Below are positions 23,406-30,710 of a stretch of 64,000 bases of DNA, in pieces; the first letter of the stretch is position 1; the number at the start of each line of letters is the position of its first letter. The notes beneath the pieces are model-generated. The model was not told the DNA's origin and made no database searches. It saw only the letters and a list, made by a program, of their open reading frames with translations. Source of the stretch: Agrobacterium vitis (GTDB lineage: Bacteria > Pseudomonadota > Alphaproteobacteria > Rhizobiales > Rhizobiaceae). The stretch is taken from NCBI RefSeq assembly GCF_037039395.1, contig NZ_CP146242.1, forward strand, positions 2,491,001 to 2,555,000, written 5' to 3'. The translations under genes were made by a program, and so were the position numbers.

Positions 23406-24302
23406 ATGCAGCCGGAACGCGACGATTTCGAGCTGTTTGACGTGCGCGAACCCGAACAGCATAGCATTCCCTTTGTTTACAATTCCCCCCATAGCGGCAG
23501 AGATTATCCACAGGAGTTTCTCGCCCGTTCGCGCCTGGACAGGCTTTCCATCCGCCGTTCGGAGGATCACTTCGTCGATGAGCTGTTTGCGGCAGCGCCC
23601 GACCATGGCGCGCCCTTGCTCTACGCGAAATTTCCACGCGCCTATATCGATGTCAATCGCGAGCCTTACGAGCTCGATCCGAAGATGTTTTCCGGCTCCT
23701 TGCCGCCTTACGTCAATGCCCATTCGGTGCGCGTTGCCGGAGGGCTCGGCACGATTGCGCGGATTGTGGCCGAAAATATGGAAATCTACCGGGAGCGGTT
23801 GAGTGTAGAGGAGGGGATTGCCCGGATCGAGACGATCTACAAGCCCTATCACGCCTGCCTGCGTCGGTTGATTGCCCGCACCCATGCTCATTTCGGTGCG
23901 GCCATTCTGATTGATTGCCATTCGATGCCGGGCAATATCCGGTTGAGCGGCAGCGCCATTCGTCCTGATTTCATCATTGGCGACCGATATGGCACCAGTG
24001 CTTCGGCCGAACTGACCCATGCGGCCATGCAGGTGCTCAGCGATTTCGGATTTACGGCGGTGCGCAACAAACCCTATGCCGGTGGCTTCATCACCGAACA
24101 TTACGGGCGTCCCGCCAGGGGCCTGCACGCTCTACAGATCGAAATCAACCGCGCGCTGTATGTCGATGAGACCACGTTGGAAAAACGACCGGATTTCGCC
24201 TTGCTTGCAGCCACGCTGTCGCGGTTCATCGGCCAGATGGCGGAGCTTTCCAAAGGCATTGCCACGCCCGGCCTCGGCGATGGCGCGCTCGCTGCCGAAT
24301 AG
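23406..24302 (+). CDS. N-formylglutamate amidohydrolase family protein
   Basis: Predicted zinc-dependent amidohydrolase that splits N-formylglutamate into formate and glutamate, the last step of one histidine-degradation route. The 298-residue protein shows NSPHSGRDYP near residues 26-35, REPYELDPKMF, the metal/active-site segment ILIDCHSMPG, and later TEHYGRPARGLHALQIEINRALY. A strong ribosome-binding site (AAGGGGTG) precedes the ATG at 23406. No other hut genes are nearby, so the physiological substrate could be a different formyl- or acyl-amino acid. In S. meliloti, as I recall, a homologue also neighbours the mmgR sRNA. Confidence 0.9.
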   Translation: MQPERDDFELFDVREPEQHSIPFVYNSPHSGRDYPQEFLARSRLDRLSIRRSEDHFVDELFAAAPDHGAPLLYAKFPRAYIDVNREPYELDPKMFSGSLPPYVNAHSVRVAGGLGTIARIVAENMEIYRERLSVEEGIARIETIYKPYHACLRRLIARTHAHFGAAILIDCHSMPGNIRLSGSAIRPDFIIGDRYGTSASAELTHAAMQVLSDFGFTAVRNKPYAGGFITEHYGRPARGLHALQIEINRALYVDETTLEKRPDFALLAATLSRFIGQMAELSKGIATPGLGDGALAAE

Positions 24303-24354
24303 AGCATCATTCCGAAAAGTAGAAGTCGACCGAAAAGTGGAAACCGGCTCTGGA
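24303..24354. repeat. Dispersed rhizobial intergenic repeat (degenerate copy)
   Basis: Immediately after the amidohydrolase stop is GAGCATCATTCCGAAAAGT followed by CCGAAAAGTGGAAACCGG. Read on the minus strand it gives CCGGTTTCCACTTTTCGG, the same AAACCG-plus-CACTTTT core as the tandem repeats at 15669-15827, in a diverged form. It is probably a member of the same dispersed family. Confidence 0.55.
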
Positions 24355-24380
24355 CCCCGCGACGCACAGCGCGATAGGGC

Positions 24381-24456
24381 AAAAAAAACCGCGCTCGAGG
24401 CGCGGCAAGTCTAGGGAGGAAACACCCAAGGAGGGTATTTACAGTCGAAAGACTGT
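24381..24456 (-). ncRNA. mmgR: Small regulatory RNA of the mmgR (alpha-r8) family
   Basis: On the minus strand a ~76-nt RNA can be drawn. It starts with hairpin ACAGTC-TTTC-GACTGT, continues with a single-stranded pyrimidine-rich region (CCCTCCTTGGG, then TTTCCTCCC) that looks like an anti-Shine-Dalgarno seed, and ends in an intrinsic terminator CCGCGC-CTCGA-GCGCGG plus eight T. Length, shape and context match, from memory, S. meliloti mmgR, a 77-nt Hfq-binding sRNA limiting polyhydroxybutyrate storage. mmgR also lies between an N-formylglutamate amidohydrolase and an inositol-monophosphatase-family gene. The 5' end is inferred from the promoter. Confidence 0.85.
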
Positions 24457-24463
24457 AAGACGT

Positions 24464-24491
24464 ATAATATTTTGCATTGCACAAATGTCAA
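24464..24491 (-). promoter_or_regulatory. Sigma-70-type promoter of the mmgR sRNA
   Basis: On the minus strand a consensus TTGACA (24491-24486) is followed by a 16-bp spacer and TATTAT (24469-24464). This places transcription start near 24456-24457, exactly at the base of the first sRNA hairpin. Confidence 0.8.
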
Positions 24492-24670
24492 GACGGTTTT
24501 GGCATTTTTTTAATCACGATTATTATTTGGGCATTTGCATCGAGGGAATGCTCGAATGGCGTGCAATTCGGTGATCTGCCGCCGTCCTGATAAATTTATG
24601 CTGGAGCGAATTCCGATCCGGCGTTTTATGCCGTAAGAAACGTCCACGTTCACCCTACCGAGGAAGCCGC

Positions 24671-25444
24671 ATGCGCCCCGACAAGACGTTTTTCGACAGC
24701 CTCGCCGAGGCCGCCAAGGCCGAGACCCTGCCACGCTTTCGCTCAATGCTGGATGTCGTCAACAAGGATGCGGGCGGCTATGATCCCGTCACCGAAGGCG
24801 ATAAGGCGGCGGAAACCGCGATCCGCGTGCTGATCGAGGCCAAGTTTCCTGATCACGGCATTCTGGGCGAGGAACATGACAATATCGGCCTTGGCCGCGA
24901 TTGCGTCTGGGTGATTGATCCGATCGATGGAACGCGGGCGTTCATTTCCGGTCTGCCCACCTGGGGAACACTGATCGGTTTTCAGGAACACGGTCATGCG
25001 GTGATGGGCATGATGGACCAGCCTTTTACCGGCGAGCGTTATTTTGCCGATGGGGAGAAAGCCTGGTACAGCGGGCCGGATGGCCAGCGGCAGATCACAA
25101 CGCGGGCCTGCACCGGCCTCGCGGATGCGGTGCTTTACACCACCTCACCGGATATTTTTCTGGAAGACGAGCGGCCGCGTTTCGATGCGGTGCGGGCCAA
25201 GGTGCGGCTGACCCGCTATGGCGTGGATTGCTATGCCTATGCGCTGCTGGCGGCAGGCTTTGTCGATCTGGTGATCGAAACGGGGCTGAAGCCTTATGAT
25301 GTCGGCGCACTGATCCCGATCATCGAGCAAGCAGGCGGGGTGATCACCACCTGGGACGGAGGCCGCCCGGAAGCCGGTGCCAAGATCATCGCGGCAAGCT
25401 CCATCGCGGTTCATCAGCAGGCACTGGCAATTCTGGCGGGGTGA
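24671..25444 (+). CDS. hisN: Histidinol-phosphatase, inositol-monophosphatase family
   Basis: Mg-dependent phosphatase of the IMPase superfamily, most similar to the HisN histidinol-phosphatases of Actinobacteria and Alphaproteobacteria (penultimate steps of histidine synthesis). The 257-residue protein has the metal-binding motifs GEEHDN, DPIDGTRAFISG and the C-terminal PYDVGALIPIIEQAGG. The residues GTRAFISG after DPIDG fit HisN rather than SuhB (GTTNF). The ATG at 24671 follows CGAGGAAG. It may also act on other sugar phosphates. Confidence 0.85.
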   Translation: MRPDKTFFDSLAEAAKAETLPRFRSMLDVVNKDAGGYDPVTEGDKAAETAIRVLIEAKFPDHGILGEEHDNIGLGRDCVWVIDPIDGTRAFISGLPTWGTLIGFQEHGHAVMGMMDQPFTGERYFADGEKAWYSGPDGQRQITTRACTGLADAVLYTTSPDIFLEDERPRFDAVRAKVRLTRYGVDCYAYALLAAGFVDLVIETGLKPYDVGALIPIIEQAGGVITTWDGGRPEAGAKIIAASSIAVHQQALAILAG

Positions 25445-25473
25445 TCGCCGCCGGTGCCATGCTGGATCGTCCA

Positions 25474-25534
25474 TGATGCGGCAGATATAAACTGCTACAG
25501 CGTCCTGTGGCATATGTGCCGCAGGACGCTGTAG
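25474..25534. repeat. RIME-like palindromic repeat, copy 1
   Basis: A leader GATGCGGCAGATATAAA is followed by a near-perfect inverted repeat, left arm CTACAGCGTCCTGTGGCA (25495-25512), loop TATG, right arm TGCCGCAGGACGCTGTAG (25517-25534), with one G-U-type mismatch. The leader and CTACAGCG recur in the same orientation at 26821-26846, on the far side of the adjacent gene. Confidence 0.8.
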
Positions 25535-25564
25535 GGGTATTCTCAGGTCTGGTGAGACCGGCGA

Positions 25565-26614
25565 TTAGCCGAGTATACCTGCTTGCGCTTCGATGGCCTC
25601 AATCTCGCTTGGAACCTCGCCTTGCGGCTGGTACTTTTGCAGGCCGGCATGGAACGGACATCCAGCAAATTTCGGATCGTCCTTGTAGAGCGAAACGTAA
25701 TGCTCGGGAAACGCCTGATCAAGGGCTCGGATGCCAGCCTTGATGTCCGCCTTTTCATCCTTGCTCATTTTGTCGCGTGATTCGATATAGCTTTCCGTCG
25801 GATCGTCTAACTGGGTTTCCAGATACCAGAAGATCAGGCCCATCAATTTGGGCAGAACATCCTGCGCCATCGGATAGGCAGGTTCGATCTGCATGGTTTC
25901 AAGGGTTGTGGGCAGCGACATCGAGCGGAGCAGCTGGTGTCCGAGCCAATGCAGTTCCTTGGGGAAAAAGCGGAAGACGAATTGCTCATAAATCGCCGTG
26001 GCGATGAGGTTGCCGCGCTCGTGCTTCGGCTTATCCATCTCTTCTATCGCTTCGCAATAGCTGATCAGACCCGCGAAGTCCTCGGGATAGCCGTGCAGCG
26101 GCTGATTGTTCTCGGCCACGAACAGCTTGGACATTTCCAGCCAGAACCGATGGGAGGCGATCTGTTCCTTTTCCGAAATGCCCGGCAGCCCCATGCGCAA
26201 CCGGAGACGGTGCATGGTTATGGCCGTAAAGGCGCAAGTATAGATATAATCTTCATTATAGGAGAATCGACCTGGATATTTCTTGGCCCAATAGGCATGC
26301 AGGTTGTTAATGCCTTCGGCGGATTTCTTGGTGCGTTCATCATGGGGGCCATAGAACCACCACAAGGCGTTGGCGCTGCTGGTCTGTTCAACGCGACTCG
26401 TGGCACGATCAACTACCTTGCCGCCATCGTCGCGCCAGACAACTTCCGCACCCCATTCCGTCACCACGAAATTCGGAAAGGTCAGCGCATAGATGAAGTT
26501 TTGCATAAAGTCGTTGAGGCCGTAGCTGCTCGACAGCCGCCAGATCCGCACATAATCCTTCTCAGGATCGAGAGATTGGATTTCGTTCTGGATCCATTTC
26601 TTAGGCGCATTCAT
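25565..26614 (-). CDS. Oxygenase MpaB/DUF2236-like protein
   Basis: 349-residue soluble protein that resembles the MpaB/DUF2236 family, predicted haem-type oxygenases related to latex-clearing protein. The match rests on the pattern INNLHAYWAKKYPGRFSYNE, then TAITMHRLRLR, SHRFWLEMSKLF and LHGYPEDFAGLISYCE, which follows the family order. Candidate haem-ligand histidines are present but I cannot assign them. The ATG at 26614 has an excellent GGAGGAG; the in-frame extension to 26665 is unlikely. It stands alone between two related palindromic repeats. The substrate is unknown and an alternative family is possible. Confidence 0.55.
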   Translation of the reverse strand: MNAPKKWIQNEIQSLDPEKDYVRIWRLSSSYGLNDFMQNFIYALTFPNFVVTEWGAEVVWRDDGGKVVDRATSRVEQTSSANALWWFYGPHDERTKKSAEGINNLHAYWAKKYPGRFSYNEDYIYTCAFTAITMHRLRLRMGLPGISEKEQIASHRFWLEMSKLFVAENNQPLHGYPEDFAGLISYCEAIEEMDKPKHERGNLIATAIYEQFVFRFFPKELHWLGHQLLRSMSLPTTLETMQIEPAYPMAQDVLPKLMGLIFWYLETQLDDPTESYIESRDKMSKDEKADIKAGIRALDQAFPEHYVSLYKDDPKFAGCPFHAGLQKYQPQGEVPSEIEAIEAQAGILG

Positions 26615-26772
26615 CGTTTTTCTCCTCCCAAAAAAGCAAATTGGGCGCTGAGGCTCAGCACCCATCTTCGCTAAACAATACGAATTCGTACATTATTGAT
26701 GTTCTGAATTCTGTCAATTCGGATCGTTCGCCAGCGATAAAAATCTCTTAAGGATTGCCGGGGGAGGGCCCC

Positions 26773-26882
26773 GCCGCATAATTTTCTCTTTAAACCGGAA
26801 TCGGTTTAAAGAGAAAATTATGCGGCAGATATAAAGAGCTACAGCGAACCTTTGTGCGCCATATATGGCGCACGGCGCTGTA
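26773..26882. repeat. RIME-like palindromic repeat, copy 2, with a perfect 25-bp inverted repeat
   Basis: Two parts. First, a perfect 54-bp hairpin: 25-bp arms at 26773-26797 and 26802-26826 around loop GAAT, containing TTTAAACCG/CGGTTTAAA. Second, after GCGGCAGATATAAA, a nested palindrome with outer TACAGCG/CGCTGTA (26840-26846, 26876-26882) and inner GTGCGCCAT/ATGGCGCAC. Two large palindromes in about 110 bp is the architecture described for RIME1 elements; the assignment is inferred. The elements fill most of the 337-bp gap 26615-26951, in which no gene is seen. Confidence 0.8.
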
Positions 26883-26951
26883 AAAGCCGTGCGGGATTAT
26901 CGGCGGTGGGTTAGGACATCGCGGTTGGCACGCACAGGGGAAGGGGACGTG

Positions 26952-27959
26952 TCAAAGACCGACGAGTTCTGCCTCGCCGTCGATCTGCATCGGGTCGCTG
27001 CCGGGAATGAAGGCATGGATGGCGGCCAGCGCCTGTTCGCGGTAGCGGTCCTGTTCCTGCAACACTTCATGACGGGCGCCGGGAATGGACAGCAATTGCG
27101 CGGCGCGGAAATGCCGGGCCAGATGTTCCTGCGCACTGAAGGGCACGACGCCGTCCAGCATCGGGGCAAGCAACAGGGTAGGGATGGTGATCCCAGTCAG
27201 ATGAGCGGGATCGTTGACCCGCCGGATGGCTTTTGCGCATTCATGCAGCCAGCGGGCCGAAGGCGCACTGATCGACAGTTCCGGCACGGCGGCAAAAATC
27301 GCCATATTGCGGTCGAAGCGGACGGCATCCGAGGTCAGGACATTGGTGGCGAAGGTGTGCGGCTTGCTGGCCGCAGACAAAGGCCGATTGCCAAGCCCGA
27401 GCGTTGAGGCCAGCCGCGCCAGCGCGAACACTTTTGCTGCCGACAGGGCTTCGCCATGCAGACCGACAAAGGGGGCAGACAGGACCAGCCGCGAAATGCG
27501 CCCGGACAGCCGTGGTGCTGCAGCTAGCGCGATCAATCCGCCGGTGGAATGGGCAATCATCGAAAATGGCAGACGGCAATCCGGCAGCACGACCTGTTCC
27601 AGGAACAGCTCCAGATCCTGCTCATAATCGGAAAAGCGCCGCACATGGCCCCAGCGTTTTTCCTTATCCCCTCTGGATTTCAAGGAGTTTTGCAGCAGTG
27701 TCCAGTCGGACAGGCCCTGGCCGCGCAGGTCGAAGGTGGCGACCCAAAGGCCCGCTGCGGTCAGGTCGCGGATGGTTTCGAAATATTTCTCGATGGATTC
27801 GCTGCGGCCATGCACCAGCACCACCGTGCCCTTGGCCGGGCTGATATCGCTCTTGAAAATCGCATAGCGCAGGCGAAGGCCATCGTAGCTGGTGAAGAAA
27901 CCGGCGTGATGATTGTCGGGAATGGGATTGCCGTCCACGGCATGAAGCACGCTATCCAT
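26952..27959 (-). CDS. Alpha/beta hydrolase, lysophospholipase-like
   Basis: 335-residue serine hydrolase of the monoacylglycerol-lipase/lysophospholipase L2 (PldB) group. The oxyanion region is VVLVHGRSESIEKY, the nucleophile Ser is in the elbow MIAHSTGG, the acid is Asp in PMLDGVVP and the base is His in GARHEVLQEQ. There is no signal peptide or lipobox, so it is probably cytoplasmic or peripherally membrane-bound. It likely removes an acyl chain from lysophospholipids or monoglycerides. The ATG at 27959 has AAGG upstream. A structured RNA candidate lies upstream on the same strand. Confidence 0.85.
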   Translation of the reverse strand: MDSVLHAVDGNPIPDNHHAGFFTSYDGLRLRYAIFKSDISPAKGTVVLVHGRSESIEKYFETIRDLTAAGLWVATFDLRGQGLSDWTLLQNSLKSRGDKEKRWGHVRRFSDYEQDLELFLEQVVLPDCRLPFSMIAHSTGGLIALAAAPRLSGRISRLVLSAPFVGLHGEALSAAKVFALARLASTLGLGNRPLSAASKPHTFATNVLTSDAVRFDRNMAIFAAVPELSISAPSARWLHECAKAIRRVNDPAHLTGITIPTLLLAPMLDGVVPFSAQEHLARHFRAAQLLSIPGARHEVLQEQDRYREQALAAIHAFIPGSDPMQIDGEAELVGL

Positions 27960-28031
27960 GGCCTTGCCTTTCCAAGCACAATCGTCAGTTTTTCATACCG
28001 CATATTCGCGCGGACCGAAATCGGGTCAAGG

Positions 28032-28159
28032 AAAAAAGCCGCCCATTGCATTGAGGCGCTTGGCATTCAAGGCCAGTAAGCTTCAAGACAAATGGGCGGC
28101 AACAAATACTGAAGACGCAGGGACGATATTCTTCAGCCACCAGGATCACTCCTGATAGG
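28032..28159 (-). ncRNA. Candidate small RNA with intrinsic terminator, family not recognised
   Basis: On the minus strand, 5' to 3', are a hairpin CAGGA-GTGA-TCCTG (28141-28154), a hairpin CTGAAGA...TCTTCAG (28109-28136), and a long stem GCCGCCCATT...AATGGGCGGC (28091-28100 with 28038-28047) holding smaller inner pairs and followed by six T. A weak promoter-like pair TTGGCA/CACTAG with a 17-bp spacer (28194-28189, 28171-28166) would start RNA near 28159. It could be a free sRNA or an attenuated leader of the hydrolase gene that starts about 70 bp downstream. I see no convincing coding sequence in it. Confidence 0.5.
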
Positions 28160-28261
28160 GCGACGCTAGTGCGGCCAAGGTGAACCGATGCCAAACCCGT
28201 CATTCATCAAAAATTCAGCCACAAAAAAATCGGTCGTGATGGTGCGTGCATGGTGCCGGGT

Positions 28262-28290
28262 CTTGAACTCGCAAATCGCCTTTCCCATCT
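28262..28290 (+). promoter_or_regulatory. RpoH (sigma-32) type heat-shock promoter of the hsp20 gene
   Basis: CTTGAA at 28262-28267 and CCCATCT at 28284-28290 give CTTG-N18-CCCAT, close to the alphaproteobacterial RpoH consensus (CTTG-N17/18-CYTAT). Expected transcription start is near 28297, about 99 nt before the hsp20 ATG. Confidence 0.7.
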
Positions 28291-28296
28291 CTTTAT

Positions 28297-28395
28297 CGCA
28301 GGCGCCGGAAGGGCCTGCATCATCAGGCAGACACCGCCACATCAGGGGTATCTGTCTTGTCATTACCGCAACCGTCGCTTCTCAGGAGGACATCT
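28297..28395 (+). promoter_or_regulatory. ROSE-type RNA thermometer in the hsp20 leader
   Basis: The ~99-nt leader ends in a hairpin at 28374-28391 in which GTCGCTTC pairs with GGAGGAC, burying the Shine-Dalgarno sequence. The motif TCGCT (ROSE consensus UYGCU) lies opposite AGGA and leaves the diagnostic bulged G. A preceding hairpin is GCCTG-CATCAT-CAGGC (from 28314). Length, upstream RpoH promoter and the controlled gene (small heat-shock protein) all fit ROSE elements known from rhizobia. Heat would melt the hairpin and allow translation. Confidence 0.75.
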
Positions 28396-28863
28396 ATGCG
28401 TCACGTTGATTTTTCCCCGCTCTATCGCTCCACTGTCGGCTTCGACCGCCTGTTCACCATGCTGGACAGTCTGGGTCAGCCGGATCAGGCCCAGAGCTAT
28501 CCGCCCTATAATATCGAGCGGACGGGGGACAATACCTACCGGATCACTATGGCCGTCGCCGGTTTCGATGAAACCGAACTCAGCATCGAGGCTCATGCGC
28601 ATGTGCTGGCGGTCAAGGGTGAAAAGGCCCAGGAAGACCAGGCCGAACAGACCGAATTTTTGTATCGCGGCATTGCCAAGCGTGGGTTCGAGCGTCGCTT
28701 CCAGCTTGCCGATCACGTCGAGGTGACCAATGCCTCGCTCAAGAACGGCCTGCTGCATATCGATCTGCTGCGCAATATTCCAGAAGCCATGAAGCCACGC
28801 CGTATCGCGATTGCCAGCGAACCGGTCGAAGCGCCCAAGGCCATCGAGTCCCGCGTCGTCTGA
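28396..28863 (+). CDS. Small heat-shock protein (Hsp20/IbpA type)
   Basis: ATP-independent holdase chaperone that binds unfolding proteins during heat stress. The 155-residue protein has a short N-terminus (MRHVDFSPLYRSTVGFDRLF), an alpha-crystallin domain from about residue 35 (PPYNIERTGDNTYRITMAVAGF) to about 130, with LAVKGEK and RGFERRFQLADHV, and a variable tail. The ATG at 28396 follows AGGAGG, which the upstream thermometer hairpin sequesters; an ATG at 28357 in the same frame lacks these signals. Confidence 0.95.
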   Translation: MRHVDFSPLYRSTVGFDRLFTMLDSLGQPDQAQSYPPYNIERTGDNTYRITMAVAGFDETELSIEAHAHVLAVKGEKAQEDQAEQTEFLYRGIAKRGFERRFQLADHVEVTNASLKNGLLHIDLLRNIPEAMKPRRIAIASEPVEAPKAIESRVV

Positions 28864-28887
28864 TCAGGGTTCGAAAGACATGAAGAA

Positions 28888-28910
28888 GGGCGGCTTGGTG
28901 CCGCCCTTTT
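28888..28910 (+). terminator. Intrinsic terminator of the hsp20 gene
   Basis: Stem GGGCGGC/GCCGCCC (28888-28894, 28900-28906) with loop TTGGT, followed by TTTT, 25 bp after the hsp20 stop. Confidence 0.85.
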
Positions 28911-28950
28911 GCGTTTGGGGTGTTTGTCGAAGCCGTCAGTCTTCAAATGC

Positions 28951-29997
28951 TCAGAGAATGTCGAGAAACTGATCGACATCCTGCTCTGTCGTGGCAAAGC
29001 TGGTGACCAGCCGGATCAAGACATTGTCCTGTCCGACCAATCCGGGCTCATCGCGTGGCACCAGCCATTCGTAGAATTTCGCGCCGCGGGCCTCGGCCTG
29101 TTTGGCGGCATCCTTGCCGATAACAGCGAAGACTTCATTGCTCTCGGTCTTCCAGGCCAGACGGGCCTTGTTGTTGTTGCTGAGACCAGCACGCATCCGG
29201 TCGGCCATGGCATTGGCGTGGCGGGCCAGATCCAGCCACAGATCATCCTTGAAATAGGCTTCCAGCTGGGCGGACACGAAGCGGGTCTTGGAAAACAGCT
29301 GCGCCGACCGCTTGCGGATATAGGGCATTTCCTCGGCCATGTCCGGGTTGAAGAATACGATGGCTTCCACGCACCAGCAGCCATTCTTGGTGCCGCCGAA
29401 GGAGAGAATATCGACGCCGCGCTTCCAGGTCATTTCGGCGGGCGTCGCATCGAGCGCCACCAGCGCATTGGCAAAACGGGCGCCATCCATGTGCAGGGGT
29501 AGGGATTTGGCGCGGGCAATGGCGCTGATCGCGGAGATCTCGTCCAGTGTATAGATGGTGCCGGCTTCGGTTGCCTGGGTGATCGTCACCGCCATGGGCC
29601 TGCCCTGATGGACGGACGGCGTGTCGAAGCGCGAAACGGCGGTGTGAAGGGCTGCCGCACGCATCTTGCCGTCGCCGCCCTCGACCGGATAAAGTCGGCT
29701 GGCATGGCTGAGATATTCCGGCGCGCCACCCTCGTCGGCATTCACATGCGCGTCGAAATGACAGAAGGTGACGCCACCGGCCCGCGCCACACTGGCCAGC
29801 GCCAGCGAATTGGCCGCCGTACCGGTGCCAACGAAGAACACCGAGACTTCGCGCTCGAAAATCTCGTTGAAATGCGCTTCGACGCGCCGGTCGAGATCGC
29901 TGGTGCCATAGGCGCTGGCATAGCCCGCCGCTTCCTTCATCAGACTTTCGGCAATGGCGGGATGGGCTCCGGCCCAATTATCGGATGCAAAGAACAT
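28951..29997 (-). CDS. Low-specificity L-threonine aldolase family protein
   Basis: PLP-dependent fold-type I enzyme that cleaves L-threonine or allo-threonine to glycine and acetaldehyde. The 348-residue protein opens with FFASDNWAGAHPAI and has the glycine-rich cofactor loop FFVGTGTAANSLAL, HMDGARFANAL with the PLP-contacting Asp, and the Schiff-base lysine in SFGGTKNGCW. The start at 29997 gives the normal family N-terminus. It may serve glycine supply or degradation of beta-hydroxy amino acids. Confidence 0.92.
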   Translation of the reverse strand: MFFASDNWAGAHPAIAESLMKEAAGYASAYGTSDLDRRVEAHFNEIFEREVSVFFVGTGTAANSLALASVARAGGVTFCHFDAHVNADEGGAPEYLSHASRLYPVEGGDGKMRAAALHTAVSRFDTPSVHQGRPMAVTITQATEAGTIYTLDEISAISAIARAKSLPLHMDGARFANALVALDATPAEMTWKRGVDILSFGGTKNGCWCVEAIVFFNPDMAEEMPYIRKRSAQLFSKTRFVSAQLEAYFKDDLWLDLARHANAMADRMRAGLSNNNKARLAWKTESNEVFAVIGKDAAKQAEARGAKFYEWLVPRDEPGLVGQDNVLIRLVTSFATTEQDVDQFLDIL

Positions 29998-30710
29998 GAT
30001 GGCTTCCTGATTGGCTGTAACGCTTGTCTATGGGCGTAGTACCCAGGGGTCATTGAAAATGACTCTTGGTATTCCCTTTGCAAATATCTCAAGCGTTTGC
30101 TGCATTTGAGATGTTTGCAATGCTTTCAAGGCGAGAATGCGTGAGCATGTCAGAGACTTGATATAATGAGACCCTAACGATTTTACCGCCGTGTTCAATC
30201 CGGTCCCATAGGCCGTCACAGGCCGGACCGATTATCACCAGCGCGATTGTCTTCGTATTCACCTCTCCAGATCGGTTTCCTGCGCAAATGCGACGGCGGA
30301 CGAAAGAATCATGCGGTAGATCGCGAAAAAAGACAGATTCTGTCGCGCCACCACCCGGCTTTTTAAGCCGATGGCTTGCGAAGCTGATTTGTTTCTGCCA
30401 TATAGTTTGCAGAAATAGGTCAATGAAACTGACATATTTTCGGAAATCGAGTGGCAGGTTTTGGTTTTCTAGGCCTTTTGTCCTGGCTCTCTTGCGCTAT
30501 ACTCACCGGGATATCTGCTTTTGCAGCGGTCGAGAGAAGCTGTGCAGAAAGGTCAGGTTTGTGACCTGTTTTGCACATGGCAAGCGGGGCGCCTTTAAAA
30601 TCCGGCCCCTGGTTTGGGCAGCGATGAGCCCCGTCGGTATTCGATTTTGTCAAATAGCTGTGTGCCGGATCGGATAGTTTCGACCGGACGGTTCAACTGG
30701 AGGGAAAACG
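29998..30710. other. 713-bp intergenic upstream of gltB
   Basis: No convincing gene. A 129-codon open frame at 30288-30677 lacks a ribosome-binding site and any family feature. A hairpin at 30043-30069 (CCAGGGGTCATT-gaa-AATGACTCTTGG, two G-U pairs) belongs to a small dispersed set. Near 30399-30456 are inverted motifs TTTCTGC/GCAGAAA and GTCA/TGAC that could be operator sites for gltB. The gltB promoter must be here, but I cannot fix its position. Confidence 0.5.

Noticed and set aside
28032-28159. 6S RNA or speF leader
   Set aside because: The shape (two small hairpins and a terminator) is not the long bubble hairpin of 6S RNA, and no ornithine decarboxylase gene follows.
27985-28203. 72-codon frame covering the candidate sRNA
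   Set aside because: No ribosome-binding site, and the RNA hairpins and terminator explain the region better than a protein does.
30288-30677. 129-codon open frame upstream of gltB
   Set aside because: No ribosome-binding site, Cys/Arg-rich composition typical of a chance frame, and no family motif.
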